This document shows, piece by piece, positions 35,401-43,252 of a stretch of DNA of 64,000 nucleotides. Source of the stretch: Citrobacter freundii (GTDB taxonomy: Bacteria > Bacteroidota > Bacteroidia > Chitinophagales > Chitinophagaceae); the NCBI GenBank assembly GCA_003243445.1, contig QFQQ01000019.1:1-64000 (forward strand). The letters run 5' to 3'. The notes under the pieces are model-generated. The model did not search any database. It had not been told where the DNA came from and was given only the letters and a program-made list of their open reading frames with translations. Position numbers and translations under genes: made by a program. The first letter of the stretch is position 1. Each line of letters starts with the position of its first letter.

Positions 35401-36831
35401 GAACATCTTTCCTTCAATACCGGTGAGAGTAAGAATAGGCAGATAAACGATAAGAATAATGATCTGTCCAAACACTGCAGAGTTCATCATTTTACCTGCG
35501 GAAGATTCCACTTCATCATTAAGCTGTGACTGGGTGATTCGTTTCAGTCCATCAAAGCTTTTATTATGCATTAACCGGTGTAATACCGCTTCAACAATGA
35601 TCACTGCGCCATCAACGATCAAACCGAAATCAAGCGCTCCCAAACTCATCAGGTTTCCGGTCACACCAAACGTATTCATCAGGATGATCGCAAATAACAT
35701 GGCCAATGGGATCACGGATGCCACGATCAACCCTGCGCGGAAGTTGCCAAGGAACAGCACAAGGATAAAGATCACGATCAGCGCGCCTTCCAGCAGGTTC
35801 TTCTTTACAGTGCCGATCGCGTTATCCACCATTTTTGTGCGGTCATAAAAAGTTTCCAGTACCACACCTTCAGGAAGTGTTTTTTTGATCTCTTCGATCT
35901 TTGTTTTTACATCGGAGATCACTGCGGAAGCATTTGCTCCTTTCAGCATCAGTACAACAGCACCGGCGACCTCACCCTGATCCTTGTATGTCATCGCGCC
36001 ATAGCGGATCGCATGCCCGATCTTTACTTCGGCTACATCCTTCAGGTAAACTGGGATGCCTTCGGCGGTATGACGGACAAAGATCTTTTCCAGTTCGTTT
36101 GTTGTGGCGGCGAGTCCCTCCGTTCGGATGAACAAAGCGTTCGGACCTTTTTCAATATATGCGCCTCCTGAGTTCTGGTTATTTTTTTCCAAAGCATTGA
36201 ATACATCAGCAATGGTGACCTTCATGCTTTTGAGGCGATCGGGCTGAACCGCCACTTCGTATTGTTTCAGATAACCACCAAAGCTGCTCACATCGGCAAC
36301 GCCCGGCGTTCCCAGCAATTGCCGTCTTACGATCCAATCCTGGATCGAACGCAACTCTGAAAGATCATATTTGCTTTCATAACCTTTTGCGGGACGTAAT
36401 ACATATTGATAGATCTCACCGATACCTGTTGTAGCCGGTGCCAGTTCCGGGTTTCCGGCACTGGACGGGATCTGCTCTCTTACCTGGTTGAGCCGCTCGC
36501 CCACCTGTTGTCTTGCCCAGTACACATCCGTTCCATCTGAAAATACTACGGTCACTACGGACAATCCGAATCTTGAGATAGACCGCATTTCTTTGATACC
36601 CGGAATGTTTGCATTTGCCTGTTCAAGCGGGAACGTGATCAGCCGCTCCACTTCGGGTGCCGCAAGTGAGGGCGATACCGTAATGATCTGGACCTGGTTA
36701 CTGGTGATATCCGGCAGTGCATCAATAGGCAACTGCTTCAGGTTTATTCCACCCCATATGATCAGGCCAAGGGTGAATAAACCTATGATCAGCTTATTCC
36801 TTACGGAAAAGCGAATGATAGAATTTAACAT
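32473..36831 (-). CDS. CusA/CzcA heavy-metal RND pump fused to a TolC/CusC-type channel
   Basis: 1452 residues. Residues ~1-1040 are a complete heavy-metal RND pump: 12 TM layout, LMSLGALDFGLIVDGAVIIVEA in TM4, porter motif PVQMRFNELISGARQDV, and the final ATLLTLVVLPVLYAWLERKKSKKRP. At ~1047-1066 a new hydrophobic segment ending LNAQQ looks like a signal peptide. The rest (~1067-1452) is an outer-membrane efflux protein with the coiled-coil heptads of TolC (AALRLKSGESNLLEKTTADAQLQQ). Pump and channel are thus one reading frame, probably split after export. The 37021 companion gene is upstream and cusB downstream. Confidence 0.93.
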   Translation of the reverse strand: MLNSIIRFSVRNKLIIGLFTLGLIIWGGINLKQLPIDALPDITSNQVQIITVSPSLAAPEVERLITFPLEQANANIPGIKEMRSISRFGLSVVTVVFSDGTDVYWARQQVGERLNQVREQIPSSAGNPELAPATTGIGEIYQYVLRPAKGYESKYDLSELRSIQDWIVRRQLLGTPGVADVSSFGGYLKQYEVAVQPDRLKSMKVTIADVFNALEKNNQNSGGAYIEKGPNALFIRTEGLAATTNELEKIFVRHTAEGIPVYLKDVAEVKIGHAIRYGAMTYKDQGEVAGAVVLMLKGANASAVISDVKTKIEEIKKTLPEGVVLETFYDRTKMVDNAIGTVKKNLLEGALIVIFILVLFLGNFRAGLIVASVIPLAMLFAIILMNTFGVTGNLMSLGALDFGLIVDGAVIIVEAVLHRLMHNKSFDGLKRITQSQLNDEVESSAGKMMNSAVFGQIIILIVYLPILTLTGIEGKMFKPMAQTVSFALIGAFVLSLTYVPMMTSLFLSKNMSHKETFADKMMNVLQRWYRRLLVKAKAFPKTVVSTALVLFAFAVWLIGTLGGEFIPELEEGDFAVDARLLTGSSLTETIKTTQKAVHILQERFPEVEKIVTRIGASEIPTDPMPVEMTDIMITLKPRAEWVSASSFDELANKMSKALEAIPGLTAGFQFPVQMRFNELISGARQDVVCKVFGENLDSLALYADRIGRLVNTVKGASDIYIEAVTGLPQIIIQYNRDAMAHYQLNIADVNQVVRTAFAGESAGLIYENERRYDLVVRLKDEARQDITDVQQLLIPTPGGLQVPLYQVATIGIKEGPNQIQRENAQRRIIVGFNVRGRDVESVVDELNAKVTAQVKLPSGYLVKYGGQFENLVEAKQRLSIAVPAALLLILVMLYFAFGSLKYGLLIFSAIPLSAIGGVLALWIRGMPFSISAGVGFIALFGVAVLNGIVLIAEFNRLKKQGLHDVKYIIMEGTQVRLRPVLMTAAVASLGFLPMALSESAGAEVQRPLATVVIGGLITATLLTLVVLPVLYAWLERKKSKKRPSTKVVAMILLFFSIQQLNAQQRMTLPDMLSKARKDNLSLQAIKAEPQYWKKLQSGVFDPSKTMVSGEYGGLNSVRNDTKFSVSQTFSLPVVYQRQRSYFHSRELSQQELSGWRQAELDKEVKSSFYQLADWLERKKLLAQLDSVYSRFQQSAALRLKSGESNLLEKTTADAQLQQLDLQRQQLDADILVLQKRLQWLLNTDTLLLPDYTTLKMDIPLMPDSAAVMEHPQLRFERAGIHAAMAETAVEKAKLSPDITLGYSNQSIIGYQSADGVTQQYYGAGKRFHIVNLSVGIPLFNSAAKARIRAAGVRQDIAKMNTAAAERNLLTSYEQLQQEYIKQQQALQYYEQTGLQQSELIMNHSRISFQNGEISYIEWTTLMNNAVSIRLNYLESLRQYNLAIIELEYITGK

Positions 36832-36887
36832 GAGAAGAATTTGTGCCAGTGAAGAATAGATAGTAGAGGCCGGCCAGAATTTGAAAC

Positions 36888-36990
36888 GAGGGTTTAAGAG
36901 GTTTGATAGGTTTCATAAGTTTGATAGGTTTGGTCACTCATGCGAGCAACCTTTTAAACCTATGAAACCTATTAAACCTCTTAAACCTGC
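36888..36990. repeat. Class B palindrome with 9-nt arms upstream of the pump gene
   Basis: Left arm 36888-36932 has GGTTTAAGA GGTTTGATA GGTTTCATA AGTTTGATA GGTTTGG. Right arm 36947-36990 gives, on the other strand, GGTTTAAGA GGTTTAATA GGTTTCATA GGTTTAAAA GG. The 45-nt arms pair closely with a ~14-nt loop. It lies between the 37021 gene and the pump start codon at 36831, both on the minus strand. Confidence 0.9.
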
Positions 36991-37020
36991 CGTCATCTTA
37001 ACTAACCTGACGAAGCCGTG

Positions 37021-37404
37021 TCAAGAGGCACACCGGGGAGGCTGGAAAATATCGAAGGCCTCGAACTGAGGCTTGTTCACTTCATTATAAATAGGAAACT
37101 CCGCAACGGTAGTGACCGGCGGATCAATAGAGAAAGCGGGCGGGGCTGATGAAAATACAAGAGACCCGATCATAGTGTGGCAATCCACATCACGAAAAGG
37201 CAATTGCTGATCCTGCGTGAAATCATCATCCACGATAATAGGCCCGAGATAATGCATATTCAGGAACTTCATAAAGCTGATCTGCGGATCAGCAACCTGA
37301 TGAAACTGGTAATGCTCAACGAGCAAAGGTATGCGCAGCAACTGGTGAAACTCCGCAAATGCGAGCATGTAGATCGAAATGAATAATATGCCTGACAGGC
37401 GTTT
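37021..37404 (-). CDS. Small conserved companion of metal-efflux RND genes
   Basis: About 127 residues from GTG 37404 (KRLSGILFISIYMLAFAEF). An ATG at 37446 adds 14 residues but runs towards the repeat. After a signal-peptide-like helix comes the pattern EFHQLLRIPLLVEHYQFHQ, SFMKFLNMHYLGP and DDDFTQDQQLPFRDVDCH. In my recollection this set recurs in small exported proteins encoded beside CusA genes in Bacteroidota; no function is known. The His and Asp content would allow metal binding. Same strand as the pump, with a class B hairpin between. Confidence 0.7.
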   Translation of the reverse strand, partial: KRLSGILFISIYMLAFAEFHQLLRIPLLVEHYQFHQVADPQISFMKFLNMHYLGPIIVDDDFTQDQQLPFRDVDCHTMIGSLVFSSAPPAFSIDPPVTTVAEFPIYNEVNKPQFEAFDIFQPPRCAS

Positions 37405-37464
37405 CACGGGGACGAAGATAAGGTTTTTTGAATGACTTAGCCCCACGAACCTCGCCCCGGCGGG

Positions 37465-37720
37465 CTACAGTATACCCGCAACTTTGGCTGGCGTAATGTT
37501 CCCGCTGATTTCGCAGATTTATCATTCCTGCTATCCAAATATCATTTACCAAAATGAAAATTTCCGTATTAGCTTGCGCGGATTACGCAGATGACCGTCT
37601 GTTATCAGAGACTAATCTGCGAAATCAGCGTATCTAATAGAGATTTGGACCCGCAGTAAACATTTTTTCATCAATAGTGAAGATAAAATCTGCGAAATCA
37701 GCGGGAACATTACGCCAGCG
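37465..37720. repeat. Class C dispersed repeat, copy 2
   Basis: Core 37500-37716 has ends GGCGTAATGTTCCCGC and GCGGGAACATTACGCC. Left flank CTACAGTATACCCGCAACTT, continuing TGGC, equals the complement of the right flank of copy 1. So the homology reaches beyond the core, and the two copies are inserted in opposite orientation. It fills the gap between the TonB receptor stop and the small companion gene, both minus strand. Confidence 0.9.
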
Positions 37721-37738
37721 GAGAGCTTTAGAGGCCCC

Positions 37739-40018
37739 TTACTTCACCGTATACCGGACGCCGCCAAAAAATCTTATCCCCTGGTTTGGTGCATACACAT
37801 AAGAAGGGTCAAAACTTAGCGCATAAGGATTCTCCGGCGTTGCCAGCACCTTCCCTGCTCCGTCATACTGCACATTCTTATCAAACGGATCATGTGAACG
37901 GGCGATAATGAACGGTGTATTGTCCGCCGGTGTCCAGTTCAATAAATTCTTGATGCCGGCAAAAACTTCCAGCTGGCTATTGATCAATTTTGTGCATTGA
38001 ATGTTCTGTATGCTCCACACCGGTGAATACGCCGGCCTCGGATCCTTTTCTGATAAAAGTGGCAAACGCATCGGGCCATAAATGTTTCCGGTATAGTCCA
38101 GTGTAATACCTGCCGCAGGAAATGTATAGCTGACAGACCATGTACCACTCCATTTCTCCGTCAGTACAGGCCTCGTTTTTACGGAATGCCCGGCAAGATC
38201 CTTTTCCGTTTTATTTACATCCTGGACCGTAACACCGGCAAGCGCTTTCAGCCGGTGCCCTTTATTAAATTCAACATTCAGCGTAATTCCTTTTGAAGCG
38301 GCGTAGCCATTCAGATTCCTGTACACGATCAGGTTCGGATCAGTATCATAATCCGCAATGATCTGGTTGGTGAAATACGAATACCACGCAGAAGCATCAA
38401 TGTTCAATGAAATGTCATCCCATCTGAATCCATGTATGTAATTCACATTGACATTATAACTTCTTTCGGGCTTGAGCGACTCACGGATCTCCACGGCTCG
38501 CGCACCGGTAAGCGCTGCATGATCTTCTGTAAATAAACTTACCACACGGAATCCTGTCCCTGCATTCAACCGGAAAACCTGCTTATCGCTGAGCGACCAT
38601 TTCCAGGCGATCCTTGGTGTAAAGATGCCTTTATGCACGGGATGATGATCATAACGTAATCCAAGCAATAACAAATGCTGTGCGCTTAACTTCCATTCGT
38701 CCTGCACGAACAAACCCGGGATCGTGTATTTATCCGGTGCATTCTTCCCGGTCAGCGTATCAACAGTAGCCGTTGAATTATCATCATAGTAGTTATAGCG
38801 CAACGCTGCGCCGCTTAACAGGCTATGAGATGATCCGATCTTTTTATCCCAGACCAACTGGCCGAAAGCAATACGCTGATCACCTTTGTATGGAGTAATG
38901 CCATAATAAGAATTTTGCTGATGACTTGTACCCGAGAAAGAAAGAGAGATCTTTTCTTCTACCGGTAATTGATAATGACCCATCAATTCCCAGCGGCTGG
39001 TATAAATGCTTTCACCATAAATGCTATCGCTGCCGCGGAATGTTTTATTCCAGCGCATATCTCCGCCCCAGCGGTCTTCATAAAAATAACGCGCGGCTAA
39101 TGTTGCAACACGATCATGTTTACGGGCAAGGCTGAGTTTATTAAAAACGGAGATGCGGTGCTGAAGCGTTACATCCGTAAATTGATCATTATTTTTATCA
39201 AAGCGGTGCTGGAAATTATAATAATCAACACCAAGCAGCGATTTCACTTTATTACCAAGCTTAAAGGCGGTACCAAGATCGATATTATATTCCTGCCAGC
39301 TGGTAGCCATTACATTCGCCGTCAGCTTCGGCGCCTTATCAGGAGATTTTGTGATGATATTGATCAGTCCGCCGATCGCTTCGGAACCATACAATCCCGA
39401 AGCTGGTCCTTTCACGATCTCCACCCGGTCGATCAATTGTGTAGGAATGCCAAATAGTCCATATACGGAAGCCAGGCTGCTTACGATCGGCATGCCATCT
39501 ATCGTGACCATGGTATAAGGTCCTTCCAGGCCATTGATATGAATGTCACCTGTATTACAAACGCTGCAATTCAGTTGAGGCCGCACACCGTTCACATTCT
39601 GCAAAGATTCAAAAATACTTGGCGCAGGATTTTTCTTAAAGAACTGCGGCGTATATACTTCAACGTTCACGGGACTTTCAAGCCGTTTGACAGGCTTCAT
39701 GGTACCTGTTACCACTATGGCGTCCATTTCTTTGTGATCAGGCGTCAGCAGGATCTGTATCGATTCTCTTTCTCCGGTCCTGATCGCCTGGCTGACATAA
39801 CCCGTAACGGTTACAAATACCGAATCACCGGGATACAGTGAGACACTGAACCTTCCTTTTGTATCCGTCATTACACTCAGCGAATCAGCCACTTTTATGG
39901 TTGCGCCGGCCACGGGTTCACGGGTGGAGGCATCGAGTACAAGGCCATTGATCACGCGTTGCGCATGGCTGAATATACAACTGAACAGAAGACAGAAAAG
40001 GAAGAAAATATTTTTCAT
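37739..40018 (-). CDS. TonB-dependent receptor with carboxypeptidase-regulatory-like domain
   Basis: 759 residues. Signal peptide at 1-19, Pre-plug domain GLVLDASTREPVAGATIKVADS, plug (~100-220) with INGLEGPYTMVTIDGMPIVSS and VEIVKGPASGLYGSEAIGGLINII, and a 22-strand-type barrel to a C-terminal aromatic-rich strand. A Cys pair, LNCSVCNTGDIHI, lies in the plug. The length and the Cys-containing plug resemble receptors for metal complexes. A perfect 40-bp palindrome sits 12 nt upstream of the start, suggesting metal-dependent repression. It lies just upstream of the efflux operon on the same strand. Ligand not proven. Confidence 0.9.
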   Translation of the reverse strand: MKNIFFLFCLLFSCIFSHAQRVINGLVLDASTREPVAGATIKVADSLSVMTDTKGRFSVSLYPGDSVFVTVTGYVSQAIRTGERESIQILLTPDHKEMDAIVVTGTMKPVKRLESPVNVEVYTPQFFKKNPAPSIFESLQNVNGVRPQLNCSVCNTGDIHINGLEGPYTMVTIDGMPIVSSLASVYGLFGIPTQLIDRVEIVKGPASGLYGSEAIGGLINIITKSPDKAPKLTANVMATSWQEYNIDLGTAFKLGNKVKSLLGVDYYNFQHRFDKNNDQFTDVTLQHRISVFNKLSLARKHDRVATLAARYFYEDRWGGDMRWNKTFRGSDSIYGESIYTSRWELMGHYQLPVEEKISLSFSGTSHQQNSYYGITPYKGDQRIAFGQLVWDKKIGSSHSLLSGAALRYNYYDDNSTATVDTLTGKNAPDKYTIPGLFVQDEWKLSAQHLLLLGLRYDHHPVHKGIFTPRIAWKWSLSDKQVFRLNAGTGFRVVSLFTEDHAALTGARAVEIRESLKPERSYNVNVNYIHGFRWDDISLNIDASAWYSYFTNQIIADYDTDPNLIVYRNLNGYAASKGITLNVEFNKGHRLKALAGVTVQDVNKTEKDLAGHSVKTRPVLTEKWSGTWSVSYTFPAAGITLDYTGNIYGPMRLPLLSEKDPRPAYSPVWSIQNIQCTKLINSQLEVFAGIKNLLNWTPADNTPFIIARSHDPFDKNVQYDGAGKVLATPENPYALSFDPSYVYAPNQGIRFFGGVRYTVK

Positions 40019-40029
40019 TATTAAATAAA

Positions 40030-40069
40030 GCTAAAGATTTTTTTAGACAAGTCTAAAAAAATCTTTAGC
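40030..40069. promoter_or_regulatory. Perfect 40-bp palindrome upstream of the TonB receptor (DtxR/MntR-like operator?)
   Basis: Two perfect 19-nt arms around AA: GCTAAAGATTTTTTTAGAC on the left and its complement on the right. The core TTTAGAC-AA-GTCTAAA resembles operators of iron- or manganese-sensing DtxR/MntR regulators (established for that family). It starts 12 nt upstream of the receptor ATG, so it would also fold in the 5' leader RNA. No regulator gene is in the window. Confidence 0.6.
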
Positions 40070-40130
40070 CTAACAAAATAACTGGCCGGAACGGGTCTTA
40101 TCAGTCCTTTTTTCTTTTATACTTAAAATA

Positions 40131-40166
40131 CAAAGAGGCTGACTCAAAAGTGAGTCAGCCTCTTTG
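40131..40166. terminator. Terminator of the DUF418 gene
   Basis: CAAAGAGGCTGACTCA and TGAGTCAGCCTCTTTG are perfect 16-nt arms with an AAAG loop, 35 nt past the DUF418 stop. The minus-strand side is followed by TATTTTAAG. It separates that gene from the TonB receptor promoter. Confidence 0.8.
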
Positions 40167-40200
40167 TATTCGGGTGCTTATAAAAACTGAACAACAACGA

Positions 40201-41415
40201 TTACTTCCGGAATGGTTGCCATTTCCAGTAAGTAGCAGAACGCCATAGCCACTCCATCGGGCCAAAGCGAAAATAGCGCATCCATATATGGCTGAAGATC
40301 ACCTGGAACAGGTAAATACCTATTGCTATCAATGAAAGCCTTGCAGGGCCGATCTTTGCTTCCATTCCCATTCCGTATCCCATAAAGATGAACACGCAGA
40401 TGAGCGATTGCATGAGGTAATTCGTGAGTGCCATCTGTCCCAATGGTGCAAAGATCATCAGCCTTTTTTTCCACTCCTGCTTTTCAAACAACAGCGCAAA
40501 GCCGGATGCATAAAAAAGACAAAGTGCAGGTACGCCAAATGCATATACAATTGGCTGAATGATGCCGATTGGTTCAAGCGCATAATATGAACCCTTTGTC
40601 ATCATCATAGCCAGGATAATATTACAGGGGATTCCGATCACGGCACCAAGGATCATCGTTTTGCGTATCAGTGTGCGATTCTCCTGCACTTTTGCATAGA
40701 TCGTATGACGGGAAATGTAGAGACCGATCAGGAACATGGCCAGCACGCGGAAGAAGCGGCCGGTGAAGAAAAGGTCGGGATAACGCCCGATCACCAGTCC
40801 GCCCGCGTTCATCTTCATGATCTCGGGATAATATCCCCGGCGATATGTCTCGATCACTATCTCAAAGAAAGAGGGCCCTTCAGGGGCGGGCGCCGGTGCA
40901 GGTGGGTTAGCAAGATGAACGCCCAGCATGATAGCATACTGGATCACCGGAAGTATCATCATGATCACCGCCACACGCAATACCGTCTTGTCTGTAGAAT
41001 TGCGGAACAGCAACAGGAACACCGCAGTGATGGCGTACACGGTAAGGATATCGCCTACAAACAAAAACACCGCGTGCAGCAGTCCGAGAATGAACATGAT
41101 CAGCAGCCGTCTTGAAAACCGTGGGAGGAACTTACTGTCCTGCAGGGCTGATCGTTGCATCTGCAGCCCAAAGCCAATCCCGAAAAGCATGGAGAACAGG
41201 GAATAAAATTTACCATCGATCAGAAAGTGCTCGATCCATTCAACCACGGAGTCTTCGGGAAAAGTACCGAGGGCATGGTGACCTTGTTCAGACAACAGGA
41301 AATATCCTGAATGGATGGGCATGTTTGCAAAAAGAATTCCTAACAAAGCAAAGCCTCTCAAGGCATCCAGCAATGAATGACGTTCTGAAGAGTTGGTGGG
41401 CTGAAGCGTGGGCAT
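40201..41415 (-). CDS. DUF418 membrane protein
   Basis: About 404 residues from MPTLQPTNSSERHSLLDALRG. The frame extends to 41517 but the added leader is not needed. N-terminal signature LLDALRGFALLGILFANMPI, then ten or so TM segments and the C-terminal DUF418 region (GQMALTNYLMQSLICVFIF, then FGPMEWLWRSATYWKWQPF). YeiB/DUF418 proteins are predicted acyltransferase-like or transport proteins; the biochemical role is unknown. Single gene with its own terminator. Confidence 0.9.
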   Translation of the reverse strand: MPTLQPTNSSERHSLLDALRGFALLGILFANMPIHSGYFLLSEQGHHALGTFPEDSVVEWIEHFLIDGKFYSLFSMLFGIGFGLQMQRSALQDSKFLPRFSRRLLIMFILGLLHAVFLFVGDILTVYAITAVFLLLFRNSTDKTVLRVAVIMMILPVIQYAIMLGVHLANPPAPAPAPEGPSFFEIVIETYRRGYYPEIMKMNAGGLVIGRYPDLFFTGRFFRVLAMFLIGLYISRHTIYAKVQENRTLIRKTMILGAVIGIPCNIILAMMMTKGSYYALEPIGIIQPIVYAFGVPALCLFYASGFALLFEKQEWKKRLMIFAPLGQMALTNYLMQSLICVFIFMGYGMGMEAKIGPARLSLIAIGIYLFQVIFSHIWMRYFRFGPMEWLWRSATYWKWQPFRK

Positions 41416-41612
41416 GCAGTTGATTTTAGTGGTTGATAACGGTTTGTCAGTTGTAATTATTCGCGAGGTTTGAAAGTATTGATAAAATGGGATATAATAA
41501 AAGAGCGGGGATACCACAAAGGGGGGATTTTTAGTCTGGGGTTAGCGCAGTAAAAAGTATACTGCTCAGATTGTAACTGTCGGTTAATATGCGTTGAGCT
41601 TTATGTCGAAAC

Positions 41613-41644
41613 AAGAGGCCGTCTCAACTTTGAGACGGCCTCTT
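41613..41644. terminator. Terminator hairpin next to the 41679 gene
   Basis: AAGAGGCCGTCTCA and TGAGACGGCCTCTT are perfect 14-nt arms with an ACTT loop. It is 34 nt past the minus-strand gene that stops at 41679. Confidence 0.75.
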
Positions 41645-41678
41645 TTAGTCAGTCCCCAAGTGCCGGACATAACGTCAA

Positions 41679-42248
41679 TTACAGGGTGATTTCCAGCATC
41701 CCTTCATTGCCGGGAATGTCTGTTGCCACCGCGAGGATCTTTGTTCCTGCCACGGCGTTGTTCGCTTGTGTGGCGGTATAATTCCAAAGAATGCCTCTTG
41801 GTTCTGTTTCTGCAAGACCTGTTTCCAGCAGCGAGCCGTCCGGGGAATAGATGTAAACCTGCACTTCTGCCACACGGAAGTCGTCAACTGCTTTGACCGA
41901 GATCTTGCTGCCTGCCGCACCAGTATATGCGCGCGTGTTGATGTCTTTCACCTTCGGTGGTGTCATGCAGTCTTCCAGCGCTCTGCTGTAAACATTCTGT
42001 CGCGGCCGCAGCGCGGAAGCATAAGCTTCTGTCATTGACTGGTCAGGGTTTTGTTTTACAGCGTTGGCGTATTTCGAAGCGATCAGGAATCGCTCCCGTG
42101 TTTCTTCCTGTGCGGAACTGGGATCGCCTTTCGGCGCCCGTGGCGCTTTGGCTACGACGGTCTTGCCGGCCCATTCGCGGAAGACGAGTTCTTTACCGAG
42201 CATCCCTTTGAGTCTGCCCGTGATGATACTATTGTTGGCGTTTGCCAT
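41679..42248 (-). CDS. Hypothetical protein of a common Bacteroidota type
   Basis: 189 residues, no signal peptide. It starts MANANNSIITGRLKGMLGKELVFREWAGKTVVAKAPRAPKG, resembling small proteins repeatedly found in this phylum. The C-terminal half (ISVKAVDDFRVAEVQVYIYSPDG ... VAVATDIPGNEG-like) looks like an Ig/PKD-type beta-sandwich. Function unknown; it is not obviously phage-derived. Encoded alone. Confidence 0.75.
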   Translation of the reverse strand: MANANNSIITGRLKGMLGKELVFREWAGKTVVAKAPRAPKGDPSSAQEETRERFLIASKYANAVKQNPDQSMTEAYASALRPRQNVYSRALEDCMTPPKVKDINTRAYTGAAGSKISVKAVDDFRVAEVQVYIYSPDGSLLETGLAETEPRGILWNYTATQANNAVAGTKILAVATDIPGNEGMLEITL

Positions 42249-42656
42249 AAGTTTAAAATTTAAGTGTTATTCAAAATTGTTTATGTACCGCTCACTGCGG
42301 CCCCGGGCCTGCAGTCCCTGGGTGTTGCGGAGAGGATTCCCGGGTCAGCTCTTCCCGGTAGCCCTGAGCTGAAAACTCCTGTGCAGTGATCGATAGGACA
42401 AAACTAGATCGGCCGCCTGCTTTTGCCTACAATTAGTGTGTGAAGTGCGAAAGTCAACTGGCGGGAAGTACTAAAATCCATGGAGTTCGGTAATTTCTCC
42501 TCGAATTCTCCTCTATGCCTCCCCGGATTGTCCTCGAAACCTCCTCTGTTGGTCCGCGGCGGCGGAGGAGGCACAAAGGATGCAACAGGTCCACAAAAGG
42601 GACGTTGTCCATAAAATCTTAATTTGCAGGTAAATCTTACCAAACCTTATCCTGCT
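42249..42656. other. Intergenic region, GC-rich, no clear gene
   Basis: Between divergent genes. A GC-rich stretch (about 42295-42365) has several short CCCGGG/CCCTGGG dyads, and a CCTC-rich tract lies at 42500-42580. Open frames here look like chance frames. TTG (42605) and TTAATTTG (42619-42626) lie about 13 nt apart upstream of the LytTR start and only loosely resemble a Bacteroidota promoter, so I do not mark it. Confidence 0.4.
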
Positions 42657-42977
42657 ATGATGAAGCCCATCTTCGTAACCCACGACGGAGCATTGACGCC
42701 CGTTGATCCCCTTGAGATTGTATGCATGAGGGTAGACAATAATTACACACACATCTTTTTGTCAAACAAAACCTATTGTATCGTCAGCCTCAGTTTAACT
42801 GAGGTTCTGCGAAGACTTCCGGATGATATCTTCATCCGTACGGGCCGGTCGTATGCGGTGTCTGTTTATTTTATTGAGCGGATAGAGAAGACGGTGATGA
42901 CGGTTGCGGGTGAGCCGATACCGATTGCGAGGGGGAAGTATGGGAAGGTGTTGGAGAAGTTGGTGGTGTTGAGGTGA
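42657..42977 (+). CDS. Stand-alone LytTR DNA-binding protein
   Basis: About 106 residues from MMKPIFVTHDGALTPVDPLE. The LytTR domain is complete: EIVCMRVDNNYTHIFLSNKTY, LRRLPDDIFIRTGRSYAVSVYFIERIEK, VAGEPIPIARGKYGKVLEKL. No receiver or membrane domain is present. It binds DNA by family knowledge; target unknown. It lies alone between the 41679 gene and the KilA-N locus. Confidence 0.85.
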   Translation: MMKPIFVTHDGALTPVDPLEIVCMRVDNNYTHIFLSNKTYCIVSLSLTEVLRRLPDDIFIRTGRSYAVSVYFIERIEKTVMTVAGEPIPIARGKYGKVLEKLVVLR

Positions 42978-43104
42978 TGTCGTTTGTTGCTTATAGCTTT
43001 CTGCGTCAGTTACGTCTGTGCATTATTTTTTTACTCAACTTTTTCTTTTCAATCCAAATTTATAGTTTTGCATTGCTTCGGCTGCGGCCAGAAGCCAACG
43101 CAGA

Positions 43105-43136
43105 AGGGCGATTACCTCAACAGAGGCAATCGCCCT
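43105..43136. repeat. Inverted repeat downstream of the LytTR gene
   Basis: AGGGCGATTACCTC and GAGGCAATCGCCCT pair with one mismatch around AACA. It has no T-tract, so a terminator is uncertain. It lies about 130 nt past the LytTR stop. Confidence 0.6.
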
Positions 43137-43167
43137 ACCTGTTTAAAGATCAGTTCTGAAAACAAAA

Positions 43168-43192
43168 AGGTCAAGCATTAAAGCCTGACCTC
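43168..43192 (-). terminator. Terminator of the KilA-N gene
   Basis: On the minus strand AGGTCAGGC and GCTTGACCT pair around TTTAAT and are followed by TTTTTGTTTT. It is ~60 nt past the KilA-N stop, so the broken gene still has an intact terminator. Confidence 0.75.
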
Positions 43193-43252
43193 TTACCGAT
43201 CGGGGACACCCCAATCCAATTATTTTGATAAGTCCCAAAAATGAAATTCCAG

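Noticed and set aside
40131..40166. Operator for the TonB receptor
   Set aside because: The perfect 16-bp stem with short loop lies just past the DUF418 stop and fits a terminator; the operator-like palindrome is the separate one at 40030-40069.
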